A DNA stretch of 64,000 nt from Euborellia annulipes (taxonomy: Eukaryota > Arthropoda > Insecta > Dermaptera > Anisolabididae). Every line of letters begins with the position of its first letter. Positions within the stretch are counted from its first letter, which is position 1. Position numbers and translations under genes: made by a program. Below the pieces are notes generated by a model. The model had not been told where the DNA came from, searched no databases, and was given only the letters and a program-made list of their open reading frames with translations. Below are positions 41,153-51,139 of the stretch, in pieces. Where the stretch lies: positions 186,001 to 250,000 of the forward strand of contig JAKCPI010012441.1 in the NCBI GenBank assembly GCA_023213315.1, written 5' to 3'.

Positions 41153-41270
41153 CGAATGCAGCAAGAGACGTTGAGTTCAGGTTGAGTTGAGCTTGAGGAA
41201 CAGTAAATGTCAAATAAGATATACACAAATTTGAAGTCACTCGTTGATCTTCCAAGAGTTCGAAGGATTC
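41153..41270 (-). pseudogene. Duplicated exon 2 with 16-nt frameshifting insertion
   Basis: The splice sites are retained, but CTCAACCTGAACTCAA-like extra sequence makes it 118 nt instead of 102. If used in place of the intact copy, the frame shifts and exon 3 is read out of frame to a stop after about 11 residues (..AAFGGRLRPNE). It is therefore either a decaying duplicate or an alternative exon giving a truncated product. Confidence 0.65.
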
Positions 41271-41963
41271 CTGTAAAAAAAAGTAAAAATAATTTTCCTT
41301 AAATAATTAATCAAATAAAAAAAAGAGTGTTATGATATACTACTATATATATAGAAATAAAATAAAATTATTGCTAAAAGAATTCGATTTGGAGTATTAT
41401 ATATAGGTCTATATAAGAACAGAATTATTATACTTTCGATTGCTTTGAAATTTAGATAAATTCATATGAAAAGAAAAGAAATTACTAAGGTAGGTCTTTA
41501 ATGAAATATTTGAAATTGTAAAAAAGCAAACTAACTAAAAACTAATTAATGAAAACTTAAAAAATCATTGTCATGCACTAATACAGGGGAGTGTATTAAT
41601 ATCAAAGTCAAAATTTAAAATAAATAAAGAAAGATAATTTTTTAAATTAATTCATATGAAGAGAATGAGCAACTGTTTTATACTACGATGAAAATAATAA
41701 TGAACTATTAAAATTAATTATTTAATAAACAATTTAAGTTATTTTTAATGTGTTAATAAAATTAGAAATAGTTTTAAAAAGGTGAAAATATGAAATAAAG
41801 GCGAAAATAAAATAGAATCATAACCTCTAGTTAGCAAATGACATTCAACGATAAAAATATAAATTTACTGGCAAGTATTATGAATTTTAATTATCAAATA
41901 ATATTTGTAGAAAATTTCTAATTAAAAGAAATGAAGGAGACATGCAAAATAAATAATAAATAC

Positions 41964-42002
41964 CTTTAAAACTGGAAAGAGTGTCGGTTGAATGCATGTC
42001 AT
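41964..42002 (-). CDS. Unidentified 85-aa protein, exon 1
   Basis: ATG followed by 12 codons (MTCIQPTLFPVLK) and a donor AAG/GTATTT in phase 0. An in-frame TGA lies four codons upstream of the ATG, supporting this start. The preceding 60-110 bases are less AT-rich (GGCGGCGCC near 42060) and are the likely 5' UTR and promoter. Confidence 0.6.
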
Positions 42003-42119
42003 GAGAAGCAAACGTCAGAAAAAAAGTAGAGAGATGAGAATGAGATGGAAAACAGAGGCGCCGCCACAGATCAGATAAAGAGACGAGAGATTCAAGAAGT
42101 GAAGATTAAATGAGTTCCT

Positions 42120-42365
42120 TTTTTTTAAATCTCATCTATTAAAAAATAATAAAAATAAAAATTAATTAAATAAAAATAATATTTTTAATATAATTACTTG
42201 AATTAGTTTTATAAAAATTATGACCATCCAATATGGCGGTTAAATTAAGTCTTCTAATAAAACATTTTAATATTTCTTTTAAAAAATTCTTGAATAAAAA
42301 ATATAATTAATTTTCTATTAAATAAATATATTTAAAATATTTCCGCCGATAAATTAAAATTCAAG
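42120..42365. other. AT-rich intergenic upstream of the 85-aa gene
   Basis: No repeat ends or open frames of note. Confidence 0.5.
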
Positions 42366-43020
42366 ATGTAAATTTTTTTTTTTTTAATCATCCACACTTA
42401 TTTCCCATTCACAGTGGTGTACCGAGGGGGGGGGGCGAGGGGGGGTCCGTCCCAGGCCCCGAGCCGGCATAGGCCCCCAAATATTTCTAAAAAAAAAATT
42501 TAATGAAAATTTCTCTTTGAGAGGTCCCGGGGGGCCTCAGGGCTCAAATGAAAACGAAAAAATTTAGTTAAAAAAAAAAAACAAAATTTAATGAAAATTT
42601 CTCTTTGAGAGGCTCTGACCCCTTGGGGTTCAGGGATATACGGTATTTTAAAAATATTTTTGTGTGTATGGAGGAGAGGGATATTTAAAGATGAGCACCC
42701 CCCCCAAAAAAAAAAAAAAAAATTAAATATAAGCTTACACCTCTGGTACAAAATGTATAAAGGTCCCCTCTTCTAGTGCCGCCCCAGGCCCCCAACTGCC
42801 TCGGTACTGCTCTGCCCATTCACACTCACACAAACATGCACACAGTCTTTTCGGCAACTTAGGCCATATAAGACATTATACGATAACCGTTATTAAATAA
42901 TATATATTTTTTTGGGGTCCAGGCATTTTTATTCAAGCCATTTGGTATCCAAATGGCTTAAATATTCGCGTGGAATCCGAACCCGCGACCCTTCAGCCCC
43001 CGTTAGCTGATGTTGGCATA
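42366..43020 (-). repeat. SINE1 copy interrupted by a hAT MITE
   Basis: Minus-strand B box GGGTTCGGATTCC at about 42977-42990 and the usual body (AAGCCATTTGGATACC) and tail (GCCGAAAAGACTGTGTGC). The tail continues on the far side of the hAT element into the A-run at 42370-42385. The A box region is diverged. Confidence 0.7.
42412..42814. mobile_element. hAT-like MITE with perfect 8-bp duplication, inside SINE1
   Basis: Ends CAGTGGTGTACCGAGG and CCTCGGTACTGCTCTG. CCCATTCA stands on both sides (42404-42411 and 42815-42822). The interior includes a duplicated AAAATTTAATGAAAATTTCT segment with GAGAGG and no transposase. Confidence 0.85.
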
Positions 43021-43029
43021 TGATATATG

Positions 43030-43640
43030 ACATTAATATTTTTAAAGCAATTCTTTTGAATTTTTCATACTTCCCACCCTATTATTTCTTTTACTAAATG
43101 TCTAATATGCACTTAATTTGCGCCTTTGTTTAATTTAAAACTATCGACCCACTAACGGTCCCAGGGAAGCCCCCCTCCCCCCACCCTCACCCCTTTGGAC
43201 ATAAAAAGATATTAATATTATGATTTTAATCAATCTCTTTAAATGTGAATTTGAATCCGGAATTAACTTTTATGGCAACCATGCCATACCCCCTCCCCCA
43301 CCCTGCCCCATGATAGAGGTTGAATTCAATAAGTTGCCCTCCTTCATTTTGAGGTGGATACGCCCATGTTAAATACGGAGACAATATGATAAGGCCTTTA
43401 AGAAACTTGCGGCGGCATGTGTAACGTTGCGGAAATTCCTACTCTAATAATATTTTTTTATGACAAGAAACAAAAAATTATTCATACAATCGGCATTTTT
43501 GCTTCTTTGTATAGGGGTATTTGCACCGTGGAAAGAGTTATATACCTCCTCCAAAACTTACACATACACACAGATATGTGTGTAATATGTATATATATCG
43601 GCGCCAAGATCTTGCATGGCCCAAAAAAATGCCTAGAACC
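43030..43640. other. Intergenic, no feature seen
   Basis: C-rich runs near 43165-43195 and 43290 resemble decayed hAT MITE interiors, but no ends are found. An 81-codon open frame at 43417 has no protein-like features. Confidence 0.4.
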
Positions 43641-43656
43641 GGAATATATTCTATAC

Positions 43657-43978
43657 CAGTGATGGCGAACCTATGACCCGTGGGTCAGGACCCAAGCAAG
43701 CTTTTTAACTGACCCACGATTGCTAATCACAGAAACTCAACTAAAATAGTAAGGAGTGAAGGAAGAAAGAGGTGCACTAAAAATTTTTAAATCGTCAAAC
43801 CAAGCCCCTTTTATCCTTTTACCGAATTGAATTTTAAAGATGTTTAGTTTTAAAAATACTCAGTTAAAAATTTTTAAACTTGACTCTGGTGCAAATGGGT
43901 ATTAGTGACCCACGAGCTAGTACTAAAAAAAAAATGAACAAAATTTGACCCACGCCACAAAAACATTCTCCATCCCTG
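43657..43978. mobile_element. hAT-like MITE, 8-bp duplication (7/8)
   Basis: Starts CAGTGATGGCGAACC and ends CATTCTCCATCCCTG, with internal TGACCCACG in both orientations. Flanks TTCTATAC (43649-43656) and TTCTATAG (43979-43986). The start resembles Charlie-like hAT termini. Confidence 0.8.
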
Positions 43979-43989
43979 TTCTATAGCAA

Positions 43990-44815
43990 AGGAGAATGAA
44001 TGAGAGAAATAACCAGCCTCTTGTTTTTTCTCAAAACTTATTAGTGCAAAAATTTCGAATATATTCTAGGCAAAGTCTAGCGAAAAACTATCATACTCGA
44101 AGGCCATGCGCGCATCCCTTTCTAATTAAAAAAAAAAAAAAATATTCGCCAATTCCAAAGAAAATATAAGTACTACTAACGAGTGGCGCAATCCGCCTCG
44201 GATGGGTCGCGTATCAGCCTTGCCAGGAGGCTTCATCATTCCTTAAATCAACTTAACAATGTTGGATAGCTTTATATATTTCCTCATAAATTATTAAATT
44301 CATAAATTTATTCTAAAACTAGTCTAGGCGAAAAATCTTTTGAAAATACCATTCGTTTTATTAATAATAGCGGGAATGATAAATTTAATATTTTCGGTGA
44401 GTATATATTAAAAAAAGACTAAAATATTAATATCCGATTTAAATGAAAATATCTCAAAGATGGAGAGAAATATGGGGGATCAAGCCTTCTAGGGATTCTC
44501 AAGGATTCTAGCCGAAATATATACAATACTACTCGGGGTCAAGTGCACTACTGACAATTGTGAGCCTCTACATCGAATTGCCTATCTCTAATTGATTCGT
44601 TTTCTTTTTTTCTTAGCCATTATTCCATCTGTATATATATATACAGAACATACCAGGTATATGAGTCAGCCTATAAAGTATTGAAATGACAACAACAAGA
44701 AGCATGCCGGCCCCTAATGCTTGATGGAGTAGGGATAAGTCTGGCATACAGAAGAAATGCCAGCCTTGGGTAACTTGTGGTCCCCATTCACATGTTCATA
44801 AGAAGTAACCTAATA
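43990..44815. other. Intergenic
   Basis: No gene. The phrase GTAACTTGTGGTC near 44770 recurs as GTGGTCGCCAT at 37725 and 50470, evidence of a further low-copy repeat. A TA tract lies at 44632-44644. Confidence 0.4.
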
Positions 44816-44824
44816 GCTTGCCCT

Positions 44825-44938
44825 CGGGCCTGGGTTAGTGGCTAGCGTGCTGGCCTTCTAAACCAAGGGTCTCGTGTTCGGATCCCAGGCAGTCCGATGA
44901 TTTTATTTAAGCCATTTGGATACCAAATGGTCACCCAT
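44825..44938 (+). repeat. SINE1 copy, truncated
   Basis: GGGTTAGTGGCTAGCGTGCTGG (A box) and GTGTTCGGATCCC (B box), then GCAGTCCGATGATTTTATTT and AAGCCATTTGGATACC. Cut off at about 44938 by the adjoining MITE. Confidence 0.75.
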
Positions 44939-45101
44939 TCGTTTTCTACATGTGATTATTTAATTGTTTTTGAAAAAATATTATATTTTTTTAATGGAAA
45001 CTCTCAATGTTCCAATTAAAGATTTTCATTTTCTTTTATAAAAACAATGAAATAATCACAAGTATAACGCATGGGTGGGACTTAATATTGAACCTCACTG
45101 T
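44939..45101. mobile_element. CAGTGAGG MITE, left-truncated, just upstream of ALG3
   Basis: The right end CTTAATATTGAACCTCACTG followed by TA is intact. The left end begins at CACCCATTCGTTTTCTAC, missing about 25 bp. It ends 300 bp before the ALG3 start codon. Confidence 0.75.
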
Positions 45102-45403
45102 ACATCCACAGTGAAGGAGCAGGTAGAATGGAACTTGTTGAACATATCTAAGAATAATCTGTGTGTCTGTTATCTATCAACACTTTCATCTCTAATTCGC
45201 AGTCTATTTTCAAAATTGCTGCGATATTTGATAGATGCAATTCTGTTCAAGAGATGGCAGAATGAGAGCCTGACTCGGCTATCAATCAGCTGTTGTTTAT
45301 TTTTAAATCAAAATGGTCGTTTTTCCCTTTAGCCACATGGACAACCAAAGGTTACCTTTTATAATATAATTTATATCGAATCAGTAGTGAAAAAATAAAT
45401 GCA
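45102..45403 (+). promoter_or_regulatory. Probable ALG3 promoter and 5' UTR
   Basis: Balanced composition with an 85-codon open frame (45075-45332) that is probably incidental. No TATA box in a convincing position. An AT-rich stretch lies immediately before the start codon. Confidence 0.3.
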
Positions 45404-45644
45404 ATGGCATCAAACAAGAATTCGAAGCAGTCAAAAATCAATTTGTTTTCACTTCAATTTTTAAAAAGTGTCTTGACTGATCATGACTATCTTCCTCTCG
45501 TTTCTCATTTATTAATTTTATTAGAAATTTTCGTTTGTATTTTTGTAATTTATAATGTTCCTTATACGGAAATTGACTGGAAGGCGTATATGCAACAAGT
45601 TGAAGGGTTCATCAATGGAACTCACGATTATTCACAACTCAAAG
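45404..45644 (+). CDS. ALG3: ALG3 alpha-1,3-mannosyltransferase, exon 1
   Basis: ALG3 adds the first alpha-1,3 mannose to Man5GlcNAc2-PP-dolichol on the lumenal side of the ER, using dolichyl-phosphate mannose. This exon gives residues 1-80: a short polar N-terminus, a membrane segment (about 32-52, LVSHLLILLEIFVCIFVIYN), then the family motif TEIDWKAYMQQV with the conserved acidic D58, and NGTHDYSQLKG leading to the exon boundary. Donor GTGAGT leaves phase 1. An ATG three codons into a favourable context (CAATGG) is used as start. ALG3 orthologues begin the same way just before the first membrane helix. Confidence 0.9.
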
Positions 45645-46559
45645 GTGAGTTTAAATTTAGTCTCAAATTTATAGTTAATAATAGTCATTTGAAGGGCTAC
45701 AATTTCTAAATAAATATAAATAATATCTAACTAGAGGTCTTTAATTAGGGATGCTCTCAAACGATTTATTTATTTAGCGAGATACAAATTATCAGAATTC
45801 TGCTTTTTTTTTTTATTTAAATAAATAATTTTTTGATCAAATGTATTATTTTTAGAATGTATTAATACATTTTCCTTTTTAATGATAATGATAGAAACGT
45901 CATAGCAATTTTATCAAATATAATTTAAGCTTATATATGAATCTATTGTATATATATATTGAAATATATATATATATATATATATATACATGCGGTTTCT
46001 GGTCGGGAATGTTGGGGTCAAGAGCGGGTACAAGAGAGAGGTCATGAGGGTGATGACCACGTCCAAAATTTCAACACTAAACTACTATGCAAAAATTTTT
46101 CTTTCATTAAAAAAAAATTCACACAAATCCAGAACCTCCCTCTAAATCAAATCAGTATATATACACTAGGGGTATGACTTTTCGACTTTTTTTTTCAAAA
46201 TAATTTCCTGTATGAATGAATTTTTTCCCATTGATGACTAATATGATGTTTATTCCATGTAAATAAAAAAAAAAAAGGTCACGCACAAACCACTTTGAAA
46301 TTTTAGGTTGATAAGAGAGGTGTTCAAAGCGGGTAGTTGAGTTTTAATTGCTTAATTTTCTTAATTTTGTGTCAGTTATAACCTCCTTTCGGAACGCATT
46401 GAACAATCCCAGGGGGGGGGGGGGGGGGAGGGGGGGTACCCTCTGGAAAAGGGTCGCCAAATCATAGCTATATTTTTTTTCTAATAAAGATTTAATGAAA
46501 AAAATTTATAAATAAAATATTTAAGCGAAAAGAAAGGTGACCCCAGCCCCAAGTTAATT

Positions 46560-47015
46560 AGTTGCCAGCTCCATGTGCTGGATCGCCTTCTATGTAGTCT
46601 TATGAGCTCCATGGTTTCATCAAACAAAACCCTTCGTTGTTTCAACAAATTCCAAAGATCAGCAATGCACGCTGGACCTCTCGAGCCATTCTAGCCCTTC
46701 TTGCGTTTATTCTGATGCCTGAAACCCGTAAAAGGTTACGTAAAATTTGTTCATTCATTTCTAACTAATGGTCTGATCATTAAATCAGCAGCCAATGGTT
46801 TCGCGTTGAAGATTTTGATGAACTATCCGCATCTCTGAATCAGCAGGGCTCAATTGCTTGAAAACCCACTGGAAAATAGATGAATTTCCAATCAACATTG
46901 CCCGAAGTAACCAATGTTGTGAGCGTGCGGTGCAATCAAAGATATGGAAGACTCCTCCGTCAACAAGGACAACCCCCCACTGAGATTCATTCTCACCAAT
47001 GACATTATCTATGAC
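46560..47015 (-). pseudogene. Decayed coding region of unknown origin
   Basis: On the minus strand two separate open stretches are visible. The first reads VIGENESQWGVVLVDGGVFH then IFDCTARSQHWLLRAML. The second, after stops, reads CIADLWNLLKQRRVLFDETM. They are far richer in non-AT codons than the background. I cannot assign a family; a transposon or viral-type relic is plausible. No transposon ends are seen. Confidence 0.35.
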
Positions 47016-47369
47016 ATTATTTGACTTCCTTGTGTCTTTAATGACCCTATATCATTGGGTCTAAAGCTTGTGTTAAATTTTGTATCTACAGTGACTTGAA
47101 AAATTGGCAAAAAATCTGATCAATAAAATTTTCAAACCATTTTGTGTATTTATTATATATTGAGCCGATACAGACTAATGGCCCACACACAAAAAAAATC
47201 TAATTTTAATAATCTAATCAATAAATTCGATGAAATTTATAGAAATAATTATTTAAAATGAAAAAGATAAAATTTAATCGGATTAGTAGAAAATTATAAT
47301 TTTAAATAAAATTAGCAAGAAAAACGAGATGATAATTAAATTCCAAAAAAGTGAAAATGAATTTAAAAA

Positions 47370-47540
47370 AGCAGGTGTGACTGGTCGCACAGCACTGAAG
47401 GGCGCCAGATTTTTTTGGATTCAGGAACCTCAGAACATGTATTTCTAACAAAATCTCGACATCGAATTTTTGACATGATCAGTATACCGTACTTTCTCAC
47501 TATATATTGCAAATATAGGTAAGAGAAAGTAATAAAAAAT
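47370..47540 (+). repeat. R1 interspersed repeat, copy d (both ends, middle deleted)
   Basis: Starts GTGTGACTGGTCGCACAGCA, jumps to TTTTGGATTCAGGAACCTCA, and ends CTATATATTGC with AGGTAAGAGAAAGTA. The termini are preserved while the middle is missing, like an internally deleted element. Confidence 0.7.
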
Positions 47541-47626
47541 TAGTATTTGTTAATGAATTTCGAGTGAAGTATTTAAACAACCGAAGACGGAATGCAACTA
47601 TTTACCGAAGACTTGGTTATTATTAT

Positions 47627-47690
47627 ACTAGCCGCGCGACCCGCCCCTGGCGGGCTTCGAGTCTAGTCAGCCGTAGACCTTCGTCTTTCC
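47627..47690. repeat. TATACTAGCCGCGCGACCCG fragment
   Basis: A GC-rich phrase beginning ACTAGCCGCGCGACCCGC, with a relative at 10800 (CCAGCCGCGCCACTCGCC). This kind of motif is widespread in invertebrate genomes, but I cannot assign a class. Confidence 0.3.
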
Positions 47691-48376
47691 TTAATCAATT
47701 AAATATAATTATTTTAATATAATTTTCCACAAGAAAAGATAGAACTCAATACTTTCCATTAGAAAAAAAAATCAGATAAAAAATATTCAACAATAGAATA
47801 AATTTAAATTTATAATATTCAAATTGAGCAATTGCGATGCGTAAAGTATTCCCTAAAACAGTGAGTCGCGACCTTTTACAAGTCGAGGGCCTCTTAACAC
47901 TAATGGCATGCTTAGCCCTCTCTCTGGTCCCCTCCAACCCCCCAAAAAAGGAGTTGAAACGATATTTTACGTTAATGTAAAGGTTTATACTAACAAAGTT
48001 ATATAAGTGTCATATCAAAAATAAATGGGATGGAGAACAACTACTTACTTTCCATGTTACTCATAAATTTATAAAAAAAAAAAATTATCTAGCGAGAAAA
48101 TATTGGGTCGGATAAAAAAAATATAAACGAATAGAAATTTTGCTATCAAGGCCAAGCAAGCCCTGCTGAACCTTAGAAACAAGAGTGAAGACAGATAGCC
48201 AAGAAGTTTATCGAAAATGATATGAAGTCGAAAAGATTATAAATAAATTAAAATAAAAAACTTTTCTTCTAAAGGCGCATAGATTTGATATAAATTAGAC
48301 TATATAAATTTTTTTTTTTTAAGATACTGGATTAAAGGTGCATGTTTGGAGCCTCAATTCGCGGACGAACCCCCGC

Positions 48377-48627
48377 CCAGTGGCGGATTATCCACTAGGC
48401 ACGTGCCTAGGGCCCCAAAATTTAAAAATATTTTCTGAACCAAAATATTCCAAATATATTCTGTTATGATGAATAAATACTTTGTTTTTCTGTGTGTCAA
48501 TTTTATTTTTATTTTTAAAAATTTTAAATGCGTAGTGATATTGGGTAGAAGAAAAAATAATTGCATATACAATATCAGGGGGGAGGGGCAAACATAAAGA
48601 GGCCCCAGGCGACCTTAATCCGCTACC
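48377..48627. mobile_element. hAT-like MITE, degenerate
   Basis: Left end CAGTGGCGGATTATCC, right end CTTAATCCGCTACC, similar to the intact element at 60805-61050. The final CACTG is mutated and no 8-bp duplication is visible. Confidence 0.6.
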
Positions 48628-48867
48628 CCGTCCCTTTCAAAAATGAAGTTTCTAAATTTTGCATGCTTCTATAGTAGGCTACATGAGCTATAGTCGAGCC
48701 GTTTTCGAAATATATAAATCTTCTTTAACTCATAATGATACCGAGGATTAATAAAGATGATAAATAAAAAAAAAGCTTGTATAAAACTAATAAAGGTAAA
48801 TTAATTAATTAGAAAAACACTTGGTGATGTGTTTCAATTTGTTATTTTTTGGTATAAATAAAATACC

Positions 48868-48910
48868 TGAAATAAATTTCGACACTCAACGGGTCATCAT
48901 CAGAATTAAT
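48868..48910 (-). ncRNA. Hammerhead ribozyme motif (CTGATGA core)
   Basis: On the minus strand: ATT, CTGATGA, TGACCC-GTTGA-GTGTC, GAAA, TTTATTTCAGG. The core is canonical. Stem II has one mismatch introduced by CCC for CAC. Stem III and stem I are unclear. Confidence 0.55.
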
Positions 48911-48934
48911 ACAAATACTAAAGTTTGGTACTTG

Positions 48935-48978
48935 TACAATTCTGATGATGACACGTTGAGTGTCGAAATTTATATCAG
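48935..48978 (+). ncRNA. Hammerhead ribozyme motif (CTGATGA core), mirror copy
   Basis: CTGATGA, TGACAC-GTTGA-GTGTC, GAAA, TTTATATCAGG. Stem II (GACAC/GTGTC) is perfect. The classic CUGAUGA...GAAA core is intact. Pairing outside stem II is not obvious. Confidence 0.6.
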
Positions 48979-49117
48979 GTATTTTATTTATACAAAAAAA
49001 TAAACAAATTGAAACATATCACCAAGTGTTTTTCTAATTTATTTATTTATCTTGATTAATTTTATACAAGCTTTTTTTTATTTATCATCTTTATTAATCC
49101 TCGGTATCATTATGAGT

Positions 49118-49380
49118 CAAGGGCGGATACAAGGGGAGGGGGGGTAAAGGGGGTAATTACCCCGAAAAAAATACCTTTTTTTCGCAAAAAAAAATTATTT
49201 TTAATGTAAAATTTTTAAAATTAATACTTAAAAATTTGATGTGTATTTATATTCTGGCAAACAAGTACAGAATGCGCTTTTAAATTACCGAAATTAAAAA
49301 AAAATAGTGTGCTGTGCGACGAGTCCCACCAGATTACCCCCCCCCCCCCCCCCCGAGAAACACCTCTGGATCCGCCCTTG
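49118..49380. mobile_element. hAT-like MITE with perfect 8-bp duplication
   Basis: Ends CAAGGGCGGATACAAGG and CTCTGGATCCGCCCTTG. TTATGAGT at 49110-49117 and 49381-49388. A C-run of about 18 sits near the right end. Inserted in the right arm of the fold-back at 48658-49455, so it is the younger insertion. Confidence 0.85.
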
Positions 49381-49874
49381 TTATGAGTTAAAGAAGATTT
49401 ATATATTTCTAAAAAGGCTCGACTAGAGCTCATGTACAAAGCATGCGAAATATAATATATTGGGTGAAAATTCACTGATGAAGGAAGACCGAAAAGTTTA
49501 TGAAATTTTTGGATTTTAATTTAAATCTTTAAATCAACAATTAAATTAAAAAAACGGCTAAGAAAAAAAAAAAGCTTTTTTTTTTATTTTTCATCTATAT
49601 AAATCTTATCCCTACTCTAAAACAGGGTCAACAAAGTTTCCCCCAACAAGTGTCTCAAATCTATATATTATCGCTTTCGCCCAATCAATCAGGAGAGATT
49701 AAATTAGACTTTGCCGCTAAATAAAATAAATCTTTGTAACTTCCCCGCTAGAATCTTTAGTTAGAGCAGACCTCGTCTCATCTCGACCGACAATAATCTA
49801 AACTATTTTGATTAAAATTGAAAGATGATAATTTGAGAGTGCCTCTTTAAAAAATAAATTTCGAATAAGGATTT

Positions 49875-50085
49875 TTTTTGTGTTAAAAAACACTCGCACT
49901 TTTTTCTCACTCACAATCTTTTCGGCAACTCAGGCCATATAAGACTGACGATAACCGTTTTGTGGCCCAGGCATTCTTATTTAAGGCATTTAGTATCCAA
50001 ATGGCTTAAATAAAATCATCTGCCTGGGATCTGAACCCGCGACTCTTCAAGGCCAGCATGCTAACACATACACCAAGCCCGAGGA
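49875..50085 (-). repeat. SINE1 copy, full-length
   Basis: Minus strand GGCTTGGTGTATGTGTTAGC (A box), GCGGGTTCAGATCCC (B box), body and GCCGAAAAGATTGTG tail. CGAATAAGGATTT / CGAATAAGAATTT (49862-49874 and 50086-50098) form a 13-bp duplication with one difference. Confidence 0.8.
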
Positions 50086-50534
50086 CGAATAAGAATTTAA
50101 TTTGAGAGCTTTTTGTGTTAAAAAAATTTTTTGTTTGGATAAAAAATTGAATTATTTTAAAAAAATCAGTACTCACTCTAGGATGATTTTCGCCCAAAAA
50201 GTTTCCGGATGATGTATTTAGAAGTAGAATTCTTTATCAGCATTTCGGAACACAAAAGTAAAAGAAAACTTTAGACACTATATGCACTATATACTATACA
50301 CCACAGTACTATGCGTATCAAAATAATCTTGACGAACAATATTATTTTCAAATTTTTTTCAACACTATTATATTCTTGTTTCTTCCTGGCTCTGATATTT
50401 CTCCATTTTGGAACCTGAAAAAAAGACAAGAAGAAAGATAAGAGATATAGGAAATTACTCAGGTAACTCGTGGTCGCCATCCACATACTCACAAGATGGA
50501 CAAGATGTGAGCCCCTGACTGATACCATTATATA

Positions 50535-50690
50535 TATAAAAAAACAAGACGATTGCAGCCAAATATTCTTTTATTTCAATTCTCGCCTTCTTCAGAAGAT
50601 GGCCTAGACCTCGGGCCGAAACGTCAGCCAGGGTGAGAATTGAAATAAAATAATATTTGGCTGCAATCGTCTTGTTTTTTTCCTGACTTC
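50535..50690. mobile_element. Fold-back element with hammerhead-like tip
   Basis: AACAAGACGATTGCAGCC and AAATATTCTTTTATTTCAATTCTC form the left arm, inverted after about 50630. At the tip CAGAAGA, TGGCCTAGACCTCGGGCC, GAAAC, GTC, AGCC follow hammerhead order with the core U missing. Confidence 0.6.
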
Positions 50691-51139
50691 ATCATCGTTA
50701 AGCCTACAGCCACAGATCTTTATCGATTGATTATTTCAAGTATTAACGTTGATTTAATTTAAATAAAAAATCTAAATTTAAAGTTGGATGGAGGTTGAAT
50801 TAAAATATATTTTAAAATAATCTAAACTAATATGAAGCATCAACTAGAATTAGAAGTGTTGAAATATTGAATACAAAACAGTAAATGTCTGCCATGAGGT
50901 CGCTTTGTAATCTTCAACGTATTATTAGAGATGCTTTATTCCTTCGGCCAATTGCCTAAGTAGGCTATAAATACATAAAATAAATTCTTATAAAATTTTC
51001 GCATTCGATTATTAATTTAATATTTTTGAAATTTGTTTTAGTAATTTGGTAATTTTCCATCGATCTCCTTTAATCGAAATAAAAATCTAAATCAAGTCCC
51101 ATTGTTATTAAATTGTTGCATTTTTTTGTTTGTTTTCAG

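Larger units (their letters stand above)
39995..41580. repeat. Tandem duplication (~790 bp x 2) containing exon 2
   Basis: Unit A (39995-40785) and unit B (40786-41580) share the order: CTAAAGGCATAG, AAATTAAATTAAATAGGAG, exon 2, TTCGATTGCTTTGAAATTTAG, and CTAAAAACTAATTAATG. Divergence is low, so the duplication is recent. Unit B is further from the stop codon and so upstream in transcription. Confidence 0.85.
48658..49455. mobile_element. Large fold-back element with canonical hammerhead pair, split by a hAT MITE
   Basis: Arms run from TTGCATGCTT (48659) to the centre near 48922 and back to AAGCATGCGAA (about 49450). Mirrored blocks include AGCTATAGTCGAGCC, CATAATGATACCGAGG and ACACTTGGTGATGTG. 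The right arm is interrupted at 49118-49380 by a hAT MITE. Hammerheads lie on both sides of the centre. Confidence 0.75.
45645..51139 (+). other. ALG3 intron 1 (5.5 kb)
   Basis: GT donor at 45645 and AG acceptor after TTTTTTGTTTGTTTTC at 51138-51139. The intron is loaded with insertions: R1, hAT-like MITEs, a SINE1 copy, two fold-back elements and a decayed open frame. Confidence 0.85.
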
